Shown in pieces: positions 18,180-30,825 of a DNA stretch of 64,000 bases. This DNA comes from Chitinophaga sedimenti. GTDB lineage: Bacteria; Bacteroidota; Bacteroidia; Chitinophagales; Chitinophagaceae. The notes beneath the pieces are model-generated. The model was not told the DNA's origin. It saw only the letters and a list, made by a program, of their open reading frames with translations, and did not search any database. The first letter of the stretch is position 1. Each line of letters starts with the position of its first letter. The stretch spans positions 4,340,001 through 4,404,000 of the forward strand of contig NZ_JAKUKA010000001.1 in assembly GCF_023156195.1 (NCBI RefSeq). The letters run 5' to 3'. The position numbers were made by a program, and so were the translations under genes.

Positions 18180-19286
18180 CTAAGGGTACTTTACTTTAAA
18201 AACACCATCTGTCATTGCATGCGTTATTATTTGCCCGGTTATCGACTTCACTTTAAGGTCCGCGGTAAAACTGCCGGCAATTGTTTTAGTATCGGCATCT
18301 ATCGCAGTAATAATAACAGTTGCTTTTCCACCTTCCTTTTTGCTGGATGAGGGCGGCAATCCGAACATGATGCGTTCCGCCTTATAATGATAGGTCATTT
18401 CTGAAACGGTAGACGCGTCGCAGATGTAAGTACCCGGCCCGGTAACATTTTCCAGTTTTATATTGATTTCCGTGCTGGAGGAATTGCCATCCAGTCCGCG
18501 GACAGCGTTCGATTGCCGCAGACCTTTAATACTTAAAGCCGACGACGTATAAGCAACGGATATAGAAGTATTCCGATTGTCATTAAACGTATCCCAAGAA
18601 GTAAAAGTGTCATTCAGCTTGCAGGATAACTCCCCGGTATTTACCAGCGGCGTAAAAATCACCTGACCGATATCTACCAACTGACTTTTTACAACAGTAA
18701 CCGTTTCACTTGCCCGCCTCACAAAATCGCTGGCCGGCGTAAAATTGATCTCGTAAGTGTCAGCAGGTATCTGCCCCACCGAAAAGCGCCCCGTGCCGGG
18801 ATCCGGTTTAAGCAGGAAATATATACCACCGTTCGACGTACTTCTGATATAGACCTCGCGGGCCGCTGCCGCGGGAACAATGGTGCCACTAATACTGGCG
18901 TTACCGGCAGATGCTATTTTGATAGCACCAGCCAGCACATTCTGTCCGCCAGTTAGGGTCACGGAAATATCATTGGGCTTAATGTAATCAGCCGCCGGTA
19001 CAAAACTTAACTTGTAACTGCCGGGCAGTACGTCCCGGAAATAAAACTCCGGGGTGCCGTCCATTGGCAGTACCGATACGGTTTTTCCGGCAGCATCCAG
19101 CAATTCTACCGCTGTAGCCGACCTTGTTGGCATTACGCTCCCCGAAATGGTGCCCGGCCTGTAAAGGTGGCCCGTACTGGTCGTATCGGGTATATTGGGA
19201 GGAACAGGGCTGTTGTCGGCGCCATTTTTACGGCAGGCCGCCAATTGCAGGCATAGTATGATCAGGCAAAGAATAAGCTGCTTCAT
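18180..19286 (-). CDS. Lipoprotein with two carboxypeptidase-regulatory-like repeats
   Basis: A 368-residue lipoprotein (MKQLILCLIILCLQLAAC, lipobox LAAC). Residues about 45-205 hold two similar beta-sandwich repeats (VELLDAAGKTVSVLP...YKLSFVPAADYIKPNDISVTL and VYIRSTSNGGIYFLL...YEINFTPASDFVRRASETVTV). The C-terminal part (GELSCKLNDTFTSWD...GVFKVKYP) resembles the DUF6252-type domain common in Chitinophagaceae. The function is unknown, probably surface or periplasmic binding. Frame intact. Confidence 0.75.
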   Translation of the reverse strand: MKQLILCLIILCLQLAACRKNGADNSPVPPNIPDTTSTGHLYRPGTISGSVMPTRSATAVELLDAAGKTVSVLPMDGTPEFYFRDVLPGSYKLSFVPAADYIKPNDISVTLTGGQNVLAGAIKIASAGNASISGTIVPAAAAREVYIRSTSNGGIYFLLKPDPGTGRFSVGQIPADTYEINFTPASDFVRRASETVTVVKSQLVDIGQVIFTPLVNTGELSCKLNDTFTSWDTFNDNRNTSISVAYTSSALSIKGLRQSNAVRGLDGNSSSTEINIKLENVTGPGTYICDASTVSEMTYHYKAERIMFGLPPSSSKKEGGKATVIITAIDADTKTIAGSFTADLKVKSITGQIITHAMTDGVFKVKYP

Positions 19287-19369
19287 GTGATTGGCTGTTG
19301 GAGCACAAAATTACAAATCGGGGAAAGCCTTGACAATACAGCAGATTGGGGGATTTTTCGAGGTATTAA

Positions 19370-19398
19370 AAAAGGGATGCAGCAGCTGCACCCCTTTT
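19370..19398 (-). terminator. Intrinsic terminator after the DUF5362-like gene
   Basis: A near-perfect 13-base stem, AAAAGGGATGCAG / CTGCACCCCTTTT, with loop CAG and A/T runs on both sides. It can stop transcription from the right. Confidence 0.75.
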
Positions 19399-19418
19399 CT
19401 ACATGTAAATATTTTCAA

Positions 19419-19862
19419 CTAGCTCATCAGCAACGCGCCGCCAAGCCCAAATACCAGCAACAAAGCGTAGAACGACAACACGATCAGTGTTACGATACCT
19501 ACAAACTTGAAGCAGGATTTCAGGTTGCCCGCAGATTTGTTGAACGCTTCCTGGTCCAGCGTACGCAGTGCTACCTGCATTTTGCTGGCAAAATTGTAAA
19601 GGAACAGGCAAGGGAAAAAGTAAAGCAGCGCAATCAGGATATACACAACGGTCATAGCACCGCCGGCAGCAGCCATACCCCGCTCTCCGTAGATGCCGGA
19701 CATAGCGCTCATGATAGCGCCCATAAAAAAGGACAACAACACGATAAGTCCACATACTACAAAGCCTACAATAGACAGGAACTTAGCCCAGCGCGCAGCC
19801 TGTCCGAAAAATGAGGTTGTTTCAGCGTCAATACGAAGTTCGAAAAGGTTTTGATTCTCCAT
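19419..19862 (-). CDS. DUF5362-family membrane protein
   Basis: A 147-residue intact protein with four hydrophobic helices (FLSIVGFVVCGLIVLLSFFMG, MTVVYILIALLYFFPCLFLY, FVGIVTLIVLSFYALLLVFG among them) and the central FLYNFASKMQVAL...FNKSAGNLKSCFKF segment typical of DUF5362. Role unknown. It is separated by 36 bases from the next membrane-protein gene on the same strand. Confidence 0.8.
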   Translation of the reverse strand: MENQNLFELRIDAETTSFFGQAARWAKFLSIVGFVVCGLIVLLSFFMGAIMSAMSGIYGERGMAAAGGAMTVVYILIALLYFFPCLFLYNFASKMQVALRTLDQEAFNKSAGNLKSCFKFVGIVTLIVLSFYALLLVFGLGGALLMS

Positions 19863-19898
19863 TGGGTTAAAGGTTTTGCTTAAAATTATACATTATTT

Positions 19899-20374
19899 TC
19901 ATTTGTTTCGCATTCTTACACTGTAAATTATTGCGCCGAGCAGACCAAACGCCGCAGCGAGATAACCGAACGAATGCATATACCCTACCGTGGTAAATGT
20001 GCCGGCTGCCACAACAAGGCCACACACAGCACCAATAACAGCCCCCAATACAGCCGCCCCCAGTACTATCCCCAGGGCCCGTTTTGCCACGGGCATTATT
20101 TTTTCTTTATGTTGATACCAGATGCCGTAACCGCCAATGCCAGCCCCGTCCACAAACCAACCCACCAGGTAGCCGCTACCGCCACGTATACGACCAGCGT
20201 CCGCGTCGGCAAAGCTCCCACGTAATCCGCCAGCCCACTCTGCTCGAACTTAAAAGTGGTATAATACTCCGGCGATATCGTATAGGTGAGCTGATCGTGC
20301 AATATCCCGTAAACAACGGCCATCGCAATCGCCAGCACGATCGTCCTGAAAAAATAGAAAACTCTTTGTTTCAT
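19899..20374 (-). CDS. Membrane protein of unknown function (frameshifted)
   Basis: Two open frames join after correcting an A run near 20100 (minus-strand ...GINIKKK then IMPVAKRALG). The result is a protein of about 158 residues with four helices (TIVLAIAMAVVYGIL, LVVYVAVAATWWVGLWTGLAL, LGIVLGAAVLGAVIGAVCGL, FGYLAAAFGLLGAIIYS). I do not recognise the family. A start at ATG 20374 (MKQRVFYFFRT) fits best. Confidence 0.6.
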
Positions 20375-20391
20375 AGATGGGATCAAATTAA

Positions 20392-20423
20392 TAAAAAAGC
20401 GGCAGCACGCAATGTGCTGCCGC
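20392..20423 (-). terminator. Intrinsic terminator after the Hint-domain gene
   Basis: Perfect 10-base stem GCGGCAGCAC / GTGCTGCCGC with an A6 run on the left, which is a T run on the minus strand. It starts 22 bases after the stop at 20445. Confidence 0.85.
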
Positions 20424-20444
20424 GCTGTATCAGGGCAGGATAGA

Positions 20445-21434
20445 TTATTTCTGTAACACCATCACTCCGTTCATCATGAACGTATCACCACCATCAGCTA
20501 CGATGTTATATACCGGCTGTGTGCCGCCGGCCTTCTCCATTTTGTCCCACACGATAAAACGGCGGTAAGCGCCGGTTTTCTCGTCCTTACAAATCACTTC
20601 TTCCGCTACGTTCACATCGCCCGCCTTTTTACGACCGTCGGCCGTCGTCATGGGATGATTGGGCGTGGCCTGCAATACACGGCTTAGTAAACGCACATCC
20701 TTCCCGGCGGTCGTTTCTGTTTCCTCGGCCGACAATAACAACAATTGTGTGATCGCGTAATTTTTAGCATCATGCCTGGTCAGTTCCTTCACGGTCACCG
20801 CGGTCGTGCGTTGTGTCGCGGGATCCACCGTCACAACGCGGTCGCCGGCCTGCACATCCTGCAACAGTTTCTGCGAACCGTCTGCCATGGACACCAGCTG
20901 CGAGCCGGGAAAACAGATGTCGCTGCCATAAGTGGCCGATTCCGGCTTCAGGTCTTTGCCCCGGTGCTGGGCTTTGTATAATTGGAACGCACATTCTTTC
21001 GACAGTACGTACGACAGCTTCAGCACGAAATTCTTTTCTTCTTTGTCAATTGCATGAATGTCCTCAAAGTAACGGTCCCATACTTTCGAATCTGCCGTAA
21101 AGTTGGGCAATACCGCAGTATACAGCTTTCCTTTTTCATTCGTGTAATAAATCATTGTACCCAGTTCCTGCATGCCTTCTTTGGCGAGCAGTTTATAAAG
21201 ATCCACGCGTTTCTTCAGCCCATCATCCCCCGTGATGTAGTAGGGTTTGCGCATTTCGTAGCGGTCAAGCACATACGCATTTTCGAATTTCGCGTACGTA
21301 TCGTTGTCCAGGTCTTTTACCGTAAACTTCTTTGCTTTTTCGTATTCATCCATTGTAATGGCGCGCGCCGGCTTGTCCTGCGCACCGGCTGCCAACCCGA
21401 TACAGGCGAACAACAGCATAAAAAATGACTTCAT
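20445..21434 (-). CDS. Secreted protein with C-terminal Hint (hedgehog/intein) domain
   Basis: A 329-residue protein; ATG 21434 gives a clear signal peptide (MKSFFMLLFACIGLAAGAQ). Residues about 20-180 are a charged helical region without a known family. From DICFPGSQLVSMADGSQKLL the Hint fold begins: catalytic Cys in block A, DVQAGDRVVTVDP, and the block-B motif ATPNHPMTT with Thr-x2-His. The protein ends VYNIVADGGDTFMMNGVMV plus three residues, so the usual C-terminal His-Asn pair of splicing or cleaving Hint domains is absent and nothing follows. Autocleavage at the N-side Cys remains possible. Frame intact. Confidence 0.85.
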   Translation of the reverse strand: MKSFFMLLFACIGLAAGAQDKPARAITMDEYEKAKKFTVKDLDNDTYAKFENAYVLDRYEMRKPYYITGDDGLKKRVDLYKLLAKEGMQELGTMIYYTNEKGKLYTAVLPNFTADSKVWDRYFEDIHAIDKEEKNFVLKLSYVLSKECAFQLYKAQHRGKDLKPESATYGSDICFPGSQLVSMADGSQKLLQDVQAGDRVVTVDPATQRTTAVTVKELTRHDAKNYAITQLLLLSAEETETTAGKDVRLLSRVLQATPNHPMTTADGRKKAGDVNVAEEVICKDEKTGAYRRFIVWDKMEKAGGTQPVYNIVADGGDTFMMNGVMVLQK

Positions 21435-21450
21435 CATCAACCTAAAAAAT

Positions 21451-22607
21451 TTAAGATATTTCTTTAAATGCAGCAGCGAAGGCCTCCATTTCATCCATGC
21501 GGCCAATACTTACGCGGCACCAGTTCTTCCCGGAAAACTTCCAGGAACGCACACCAACGCCACGTTTCATCATCTCTTCCACGAACCGTTCGCTGTCCAT
21601 TTTAACCGGGAACATCACGAAATTGGCTACAGACGGGATGTACTCATATCCTTCGGCCTTTAATGTTTTATACAAAAACGCTTTACTCTCATTGGTTTTC
21701 GCGAGCGCCCCCGAGGAATTCTTTATCCTGGTAAGCGGCAATGGCCGCATGGGTCGCCGGCGCCGAAATCGAAAAAGGGCCGGGCGTCACGCTCTCCAGC
21801 TTTTTGATCGTGTCCGGCAACGCCACTACATACCCTACGCGCAGTCCCGCAAACCCGTACAGCTTTGAAAAAGTACGTGCCACAATAATGTTCTGTCCTT
21901 TCTTCACCCCGCCAATCATGGTGGCGGCAGCCGGATCGGGCATATAATCTATGTAAGCCTCATCCACCATCACCATCACTTTCTTAGACACCCGATCGCA
22001 AAACGCCTGCAATTTCGCGATGTCCACCGCGGTGGCCGTGGGATTGTTTGGATTGCACACGTACACGAGTTTCGTATTGGCGTCTATAGCCTTTTCCATG
22101 GCATCCAGGTCCAGTTTATATTCAGCGGTCAGCGGTACTTTTTCCATGTGGCGCCGTACGAGGCCGAGCGCTCAGGCAAATCGTCGTAGGTAGGATCGCC
22201 GGTTACCAGGTTACCGCCGCCATGGCAAAACGCCAGCGCAGTCGCCAGCAACAGGGGGAGGAACCGGAAGAAAAAAGCAACATATCCTCCTGCACACCCT
22301 CATACGCTGCCACCTTCTTTACCAGGTCGCCGAAATACATAAAAGGATATTGATACGAAGAAGCCAGGTTGTCCACGATCGCCTTGCGCGCCTTTTCAGA
22401 GGGACCGAAAGGGTTTTCATTCGCAAACAATCGCGCCTTGAGGTCGGGTGGGGCCAGGCGTTCAAATTCGGCATCGCTCAGCTGGCGGTTGGGGTTATCC
22501 GCCCTGCGAGGACTTGCAAAACTGCCGAACGACGACAGGAATGGCAGTCCGCCTGTTACAATTGCGCCTGTCCGCAGCCAGTCGCGCCGGTTCATTAACG
22601 TAGGCAT
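21451..22607 (-). CDS. Class I/II PLP aminotransferase with Tat-like signal (frameshifted)
   Basis: HisC-type fold enzyme of about 385 residues. The N-terminus has a twin-arginine motif (NRRDWLRTG) and a hydrophobic stretch, suggesting export in folded form. The core has LFANENPFGPSEKAR, VYVCNPNNPTATAV, the PLP aspartate in VDEAYIDYMPDP and the Schiff-base lysine in ARTFSKLYGFAGLRVGY. Frames break near 22240 and 21700. It lies 31 bases after the flavin amine oxidase gene, which also carries a twin-arginine signal. Substrate unknown; the 'histidinol-phosphate aminotransferase' label often given to this fold would be misleading for an exported protein. Confidence 0.85.
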
Positions 22608-22638
22608 AAAAATATTTTATGGTTGATAAATAAGCAGT

Positions 22639-24212
22639 CTAAATTCCTGCGTACGCCACCCGCTGGCCCGTTACGCGCGCATGCAGCTCCGCCACTGTTT
22701 TGCGTGCCGACTCAAAAGCTCCCGCCATCCGGGCATTCAGGTAAGTCATATGCTCACCCGCAAAATACACCTGCTTGTCTGCCCGCTGCAACGCCGCATA
22801 CGACGACTGCCGCGTTGCCGCCGTGTATAATGCCCAGCCACCAAGACTATGCTCGGTTTTATGCCAGCACACAGAAAATGCCTTTTCAAATTCCTGCTGA
22901 TACTGCGGATGAATCAAACGGCCTTTGTCCAGCGCCAGCTGCTGACGTTGCACAAAATCCAGGTCGCCCATCTTTTTGCACGCTCATTAAAATTGTAAAA
23001 GCCTATCAGGATGCCCTTTTTGCCAAGATAGTCGTAAGAGGGGTAAAAAATTTGCGCCAGTTCGTTGTTGGTATGGGTGATGCCACCGTAAATCTGCTCG
23101 TCTTCTTCCCAGAAGCGCCGTTTAAACTGCAGTCCGATTTTACACGTTTGCATGTACGGCACAAAATCAATCGCCCTGCTCACGTCGGATGAAAAATTGT
23201 GATCGATGTTGCTTAATACCGGCAGGGGTATGGTACAGATGCAAAGATCGGCAGTTATTTGCTTTTCGCCACCATTATCTTTATACGTGACTTTTACGCC
23301 TTCCGGCTGATTGTGTATGGCGGTCACCTGGCAACCAAATTTGATCGCTGTGCCCACCTTGCCTTCAAACGCTTTCGCGATCGTGTCCATTCCGCCCACG
23401 GCCTGGAACATCGTCATTTGCAATTCGTACGCATATTCGGCTACATTGTAAAAATCGGGATCCATCAGCCCGGAGGATATAATGTCGCTTAACCTGTGCG
23501 GGTCCGCAATGCGGCCGGCTTTATCGCCCGCGCCGGGATGTTCTATGAAACCGCGCCGGTCGGATGCCTTGTATAATTTATCAATATCCAGCCCTCCTTC
23601 CGCGCGTAAAAACTCGATGATCTTCTGCGTATCCTCTTTCGTTAAACCCGCATCCAGCTGTCCCTGATCAATGGCCTTGGCGAGCATTTCCGCGGTATAA
23701 CCGCGCACATCGCTGTGTATTTCGCGTACCCTTACTTTCTTATTACTCAGCATTCCATTTCCCTCAGCGAAATAATAGGCCGCCTCGTTGATGTTGTTGT
23801 ACACCTGTAACGGCACACCTAATTCTTTACAGTAGTGCATCGTCAGCTCATGATGGTGCGGAATGCGCGAGGGACCGGCATTAAAATACTGCCCATCATC
23901 AAAAGCCGCTGTCTGCAAGGGCGCATCTGTTTCTTTATTCGTACTCCCTTTACGGACGGAAAACACACGGCCGCCCGCCCGCTGCCGAGCTTCGAGTATG
24001 GTACAGCGATACCCGAGTTTCTGCAATTCATACGCGGCAGCCATTCCCGCCAGCCCGGCGCCTAAAATCAGTACATGCTTGTTATCTCCGCTGCCTTCCA
24101 GTTCAAAAGCATGTGCCGGTGCAGATCGCAGCATACCCAAAGCCAGCATGGCGGGGTAGGCGGCAAGTGCAGAAGTACCGTTTCGGAGAAAAGCGCGTCT
24201 AGATATTGGCAT
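22639..24212 (-). CDS. Flavin-containing amine oxidase with Tat signal (frameshifted)
   Basis: An amine/L-amino acid oxidase of about 525 residues. A Tat signal (ISRRAFLRNG) precedes the FAD-binding Rossmann motif VLILGAGLAGMAAAYEL and the GG doublet ILEARQRAGGRVFS. GPSRIPHHH follows, as in amino acid oxidases, and the C-terminal FAD motif is YFAGEHMTYLNARMAGAFESA. The frame breaks near 22975 in an A run; one added A gives AKKMGDLDFV. First gene of a two-gene unit with the aminotransferase. The likely reaction is oxidative deamination of an amino acid or amine to keto product, ammonia and peroxide. Confidence 0.9.
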
Positions 24213-24322
24213 TAACTCGTATATTTTCCATCTATACTAAAAATAAACCATTTTTCGCTGACATGGCAAGCATTATCCAGATAGTTAAAAATTGAATATG
24301 ATTGACCAAAAACGGTTTACCA

Positions 24323-24352
24323 TAAAAAAACGCCCGCCCACAAGGGCAGGCG
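24323..24352 (-). terminator. Intrinsic terminator at the end of the glycoside hydrolase operon
   Basis: Stem CGCCCGCCC / GGGCAGGCG (one mismatch), loop ACAA, with an A7 run on the left that is a T run on the minus strand. It lies about 190 bases after the GH43 stop. Confidence 0.75.
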
Positions 24353-24436
24353 CTCCTGACAAAACAATACGAAAACAAAAATCTTTTCTTCAGCTAGCTG
24401 GCAAACAACGCGTTTCAACTGCTATCATAGTACTAT

Positions 24437-24530
24437 CCTTGCTACATCCTTCGCTGATCCTTCGCTCAACCTTCGCTAAAACCGCTGTGGCAGCCAATTA
24501 AGCATAGGATGAGCGAAGGATCAGCGAAAG
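24437..24530. repeat. Tandem 11-base repeats with inverted copies forming a long hairpin
   Basis: Four consecutive 11-base units start with CCTT: CCTTGCTACAT (24437), CCTTCGCTGAT (24448), CCTTCGCTCAA (24459) and CCTTCGCTAAA (24470). About 30 bases later two units occur inverted: ATGAGCGAAGG (24509) and ATCAGCGAAAG (24520). The arms can form a stem of about 20 bases. It lies between the GH43 gene and the operon terminator. Confidence 0.8.
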
Positions 24531-24540
24531 ATGCTGTTAC

Positions 24541-25457
24541 TTACCTCATACCTTCCAGCACTTTCCTGCTCACCTTCAACACCGTACCATGGCGGATTCC
24601 TTCGGCATTTCGAGCTTTTCGCTCTCTTCCGTCCAGTTCACCAGGTCGGTGGAGGTAACCACGCCATACTTGTGCTGGGTATATTTATCAAAATACACTA
24701 ACCATTTGTTGCCGATCTTGATCGCGGTAGGACCTTCGGCCCAGTAATTACCGGTGATCGGTTTGGTGGGTTTGCCGTAGCCACCGGTCAGTTTTTTGCT
24801 GGTCACCAAGTACAGCTTCTTCTGCGGTTGCGGTTTCAACGTTTCATCTTTCAGGAACATGAGGTATTGCTTACCATTTGGCTGAATACTCGCGTCGATT
24901 ACATTAAAACCCTGGTCGTACAGCAATTTGGCCGGGGTGTAGGTTTTAAAATCCTTCGTGGTCACGTAATACATGCGGTGGTTATTGTCGCCCAACGAAT
25001 CCGTAGCCGGAAAACGGCCCGGGATCGTAGTGGCCCAATAAATCATGTATTGCTTTCCTTTGGCGTCATATATAATCTCCGGCGCCCAGCAGTTCTGCGC
25101 ATTTTCATGCGCCATTACCGGTACGTTTTGCTGTTCCGACCAGTGCACCAGGTCTTTCGACGAGGCGTAACCAATCGTTTTTTCGTGCCAGCTCACCGTC
25201 CACACCATATGAAACAAACCGTCCGGCCCCTGGATGATGCAAGGGTCACGCATCAGCTTATCCTGACCGGCCGTGGGTTTCAGGAAGGAACTATCGCCAC
25301 GGAGCGCGCTCCATTTGTAACCATCTTCACTGTAAGCAAAGTGCAAACCATCCTCGCCGTTACCTTTAAAGTAGGAAAACAGGTATACGTCTTTTCCCTG
25401 CGCAAACGCAGCGGCAGAAAAGCACATCAAAAAAGCATTCAACAAAAATTTTCTCAT
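24541..25457 (-). CDS. Glycoside hydrolase family 43-type protein (frameshift at 3' end)
   Basis: Secreted protein of about 305 residues with a signal peptide (MRKFLLNAFLMCFSAAAFAQ). The five-bladed propeller fold is suggested by repeated SEDGYKWSAL / SSKDLVHWSEQ / TSTDLVNWTEE blades. Family residues include the RDP motif (LMRDPCIIQGPDG) and the acid Glu in YWAEGPTAIK. The apparent stop at 24576 comes from a missing G near 24600; correction gives GIRHGTVLKVSRKVLEGMR and a stop at 24541. In this locus it probably removes arabinose or galactose units. Last gene of the locus, 8 bases after the GH2 gene. Confidence 0.85.
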
Positions 25458-25465
25458 ATCAATCA

Positions 25466-28581
<3,116 letters not shown>

Positions 28582-28592
28582 CTATGTTTCTT

Positions 28593-30554
28593 TTATTTTA
28601 CCGGCACACTGATCACCGTGAAAGAGGCGGGTTTCAGTGATGCGGTAAGGCTGGATTTCTTCGTTTTAAGCGTGCTGATAACAGGTGTTACTTCATTTGG
28701 TTTCTCCAGTGTATTGTAACTGGAAAGTGCCGTTGCTGCCAGTGTTTCCACTTTCACATTACTGTTGGCAGCAGCGCCTGCGATATTGAACGTGACTGTT
28801 TTGGTTTGATGAGAAGTGTTCACGATTTTGATATAAGCCGTTTTCGTGGGCTGGTCGATCACCGCGCTGGCGTACAGGCTGTCTTTTCCCGTAAGTGCCG
28901 CACCGTTCGCTGTAATAGGCAGTACATTAGATCCTTTATAATTGCCATACAACTTCTGTACATAAAAATTCGGCGTACCCACGGTCTGCAGGTTATCGAA
29001 CCAGATCAGGTCGGGGGCGCCACTGCCATGCTTCCACATGTGCGAACAGTGGCGCGTAGGAACACATGTGTACTACGTCGGCATTACGTTCCAGGCCGGT
29101 CATGAAGGCAGCTTCGGCCAGTGCGCTCAGCCAGGTATTACGGCTTTCAGATTGCGGCTTTTCTTCCTTTTCATGCGCGGCATATTCGCCGGCAAATACT
29201 TTCGGGCCCTTACGATCATAATTGTCGTAACGGGCAGCATTCAGGAAGAACCAATCCGGCGGACGGTAATAATGTTCGTCGATTAATGGCGCATTCAGCT
29301 TACGCAGTTCTTTCCAGGCAAACTCAAACTCCTTCCCGCTTGCTCCGGGGCCAGAGCCCGATACCAGCACAATTTCAGGATGCTGCTTCTGCAGCACTTC
29401 TGCAAATATTTTATACCGGTCAATGTATTGTACATCCCATTGCTCGTTGCCAATGCCGAGATATTTCAGGTTGAAAGGCGCCGGGTGCCCCATGTCTGCA
29501 CGCAGTTTACCCCATTTGGTAGTGACTGCACCGTTCGCGAATTCGATCAGGTCAAGTGCATCCTGTACGTAAGGAACCAGTTGATCCAATGCTACCACTT
29601 CGCCGGTGTTGTACTGGCAAGCCATACCACAGTTCAGGATCGGGAGCGCCGCAGCACCCAGATCTTCCGCCAGCTGGAAGTATTCATAAAAACCAAGACC
29701 AAACGTCTGGAAATAATCCGGTGCATTACGATGCGAAAATTCTGTATTCCAGCGGTTGATGATCAGCTCCCTGTCCTCTACACGTCCCACTGTTTTTTTC
29801 CACTGGTACCGGTTCATCAGGTCGCGGCCCTCCACTATGCAACCACCGGGAAAACGCACGAAGCCGGGTTTCAGTTCAGCCAGTCTTTCTACTAAATCCT
29901 TTCTTAAACCACCGGGTCGGCCTTTCCAGGTATCTTTCGGGAACAGGGAGATCATATCCGCTTCGAGCACGCCTTTTCCTTCGAAATAAATTTCCAGGTG
30001 TGCTTTGGCTGCTGTTTTAGTCGCGGTGATCGCCGCTTTATGCTGGTCCCACTCGCCGGTAAATCCGCCCAGGGTCGTTTCGCCCAGCTTATCGCCATTC
30101 GCATCCACCAGTGCAATCCGCAGTTTGATATCACCTTCCGCCTTACGCGCCCACAATGAAAAATCATAACCAGCACCCTGCTTTACACCCATGCCACGGA
30201 AGCCGTCGTTGGACAAACCAAACATGCCTTCCGATGTAATGGTGGCGTAACGGGGGTTAGCGGGATTAGCCGCCACGTGATTATTGATGAGCACCTTGCC
30301 GCGCAATCCTTCCCTGCGAATGTCTTTCCATGCCATCATTGGCTGCAAAAATTCGAAGGAGCGGTTCTTCACCATTTCGGCGTACAAGCCACCGTCCGCG
30401 GCGAAGTTGATGTCTTCAAAAAGATCCCCCACATCGTGGATTGAATGGGAGCGCCGGGCTTATTGGCCAGTACTGAAATCTGCTGCGCCTGTGCGCCCGC
30501 CATCGCCTGGGAAATTAACAGCAGCGACAAAGCTGCTTTCCGAAGGATATTCAT
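28593..30554 (-). CDS. Alpha-L-arabinofuranosidase, GH51 (frameshifted)
   Basis: Enzyme of about 650 residues with a signal peptide (MNILRKAALSLLLISQAMAGAQAQ is too long to quote fully; cleavage after AQAQ). Family marks: MWGDLFEDINFAADGGLYAE, general acid/base Glu in GIGNEQWD and nucleophile Glu in VFAGEYAAHE, with a C-terminal beta domain to the end. Frame breaks: G5 for G6 near 30435, and an extra C in a C5 run near 29020. It releases arabinofuranose from arabinan or arabinoxylan and gives the best clue to the substrate of the locus. First gene of a GH51-GH2-GH43 unit. Confidence 0.9.
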
Positions 30555-30774
30555 AAGTATCAGTGCACTATTTTAAATTGATAAAAGATCTGTTTACTCT
30601 ACGTCTAAAGCCACTGTGGGCCGGTGGCGACACGTGGAATTGAATGGACGCATATAATAATTGTTAAATTAACACTTATTTACTGAAGGCTAAAATACCT
30701 TTAATCGGGGGCGCATCATAGCATTAAATTAACCTATCATAGCTATATATTAACCCTTTGATCAGTGGAAAAAA

Positions 30775-30803
30775 GAAAGGGCGCACCGGAAAACCGGGCG
30801 CCC
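30775..30803 (-). terminator. Intrinsic terminator after susD-like gene
   Basis: Stem GGGCGC-A-CCGG / CCGG-GCGCCC around an AAAA loop, with A-rich sequence on the left that forms the T run on the minus strand. It separates the susCD unit from the hydrolase unit. The remaining 220 bases up to the GH51 start at 30554 show no further feature and presumably contain its promoter. Confidence 0.8.
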
Positions 30804-30825
30804 GTCACATATAAAAACTGAGTGG

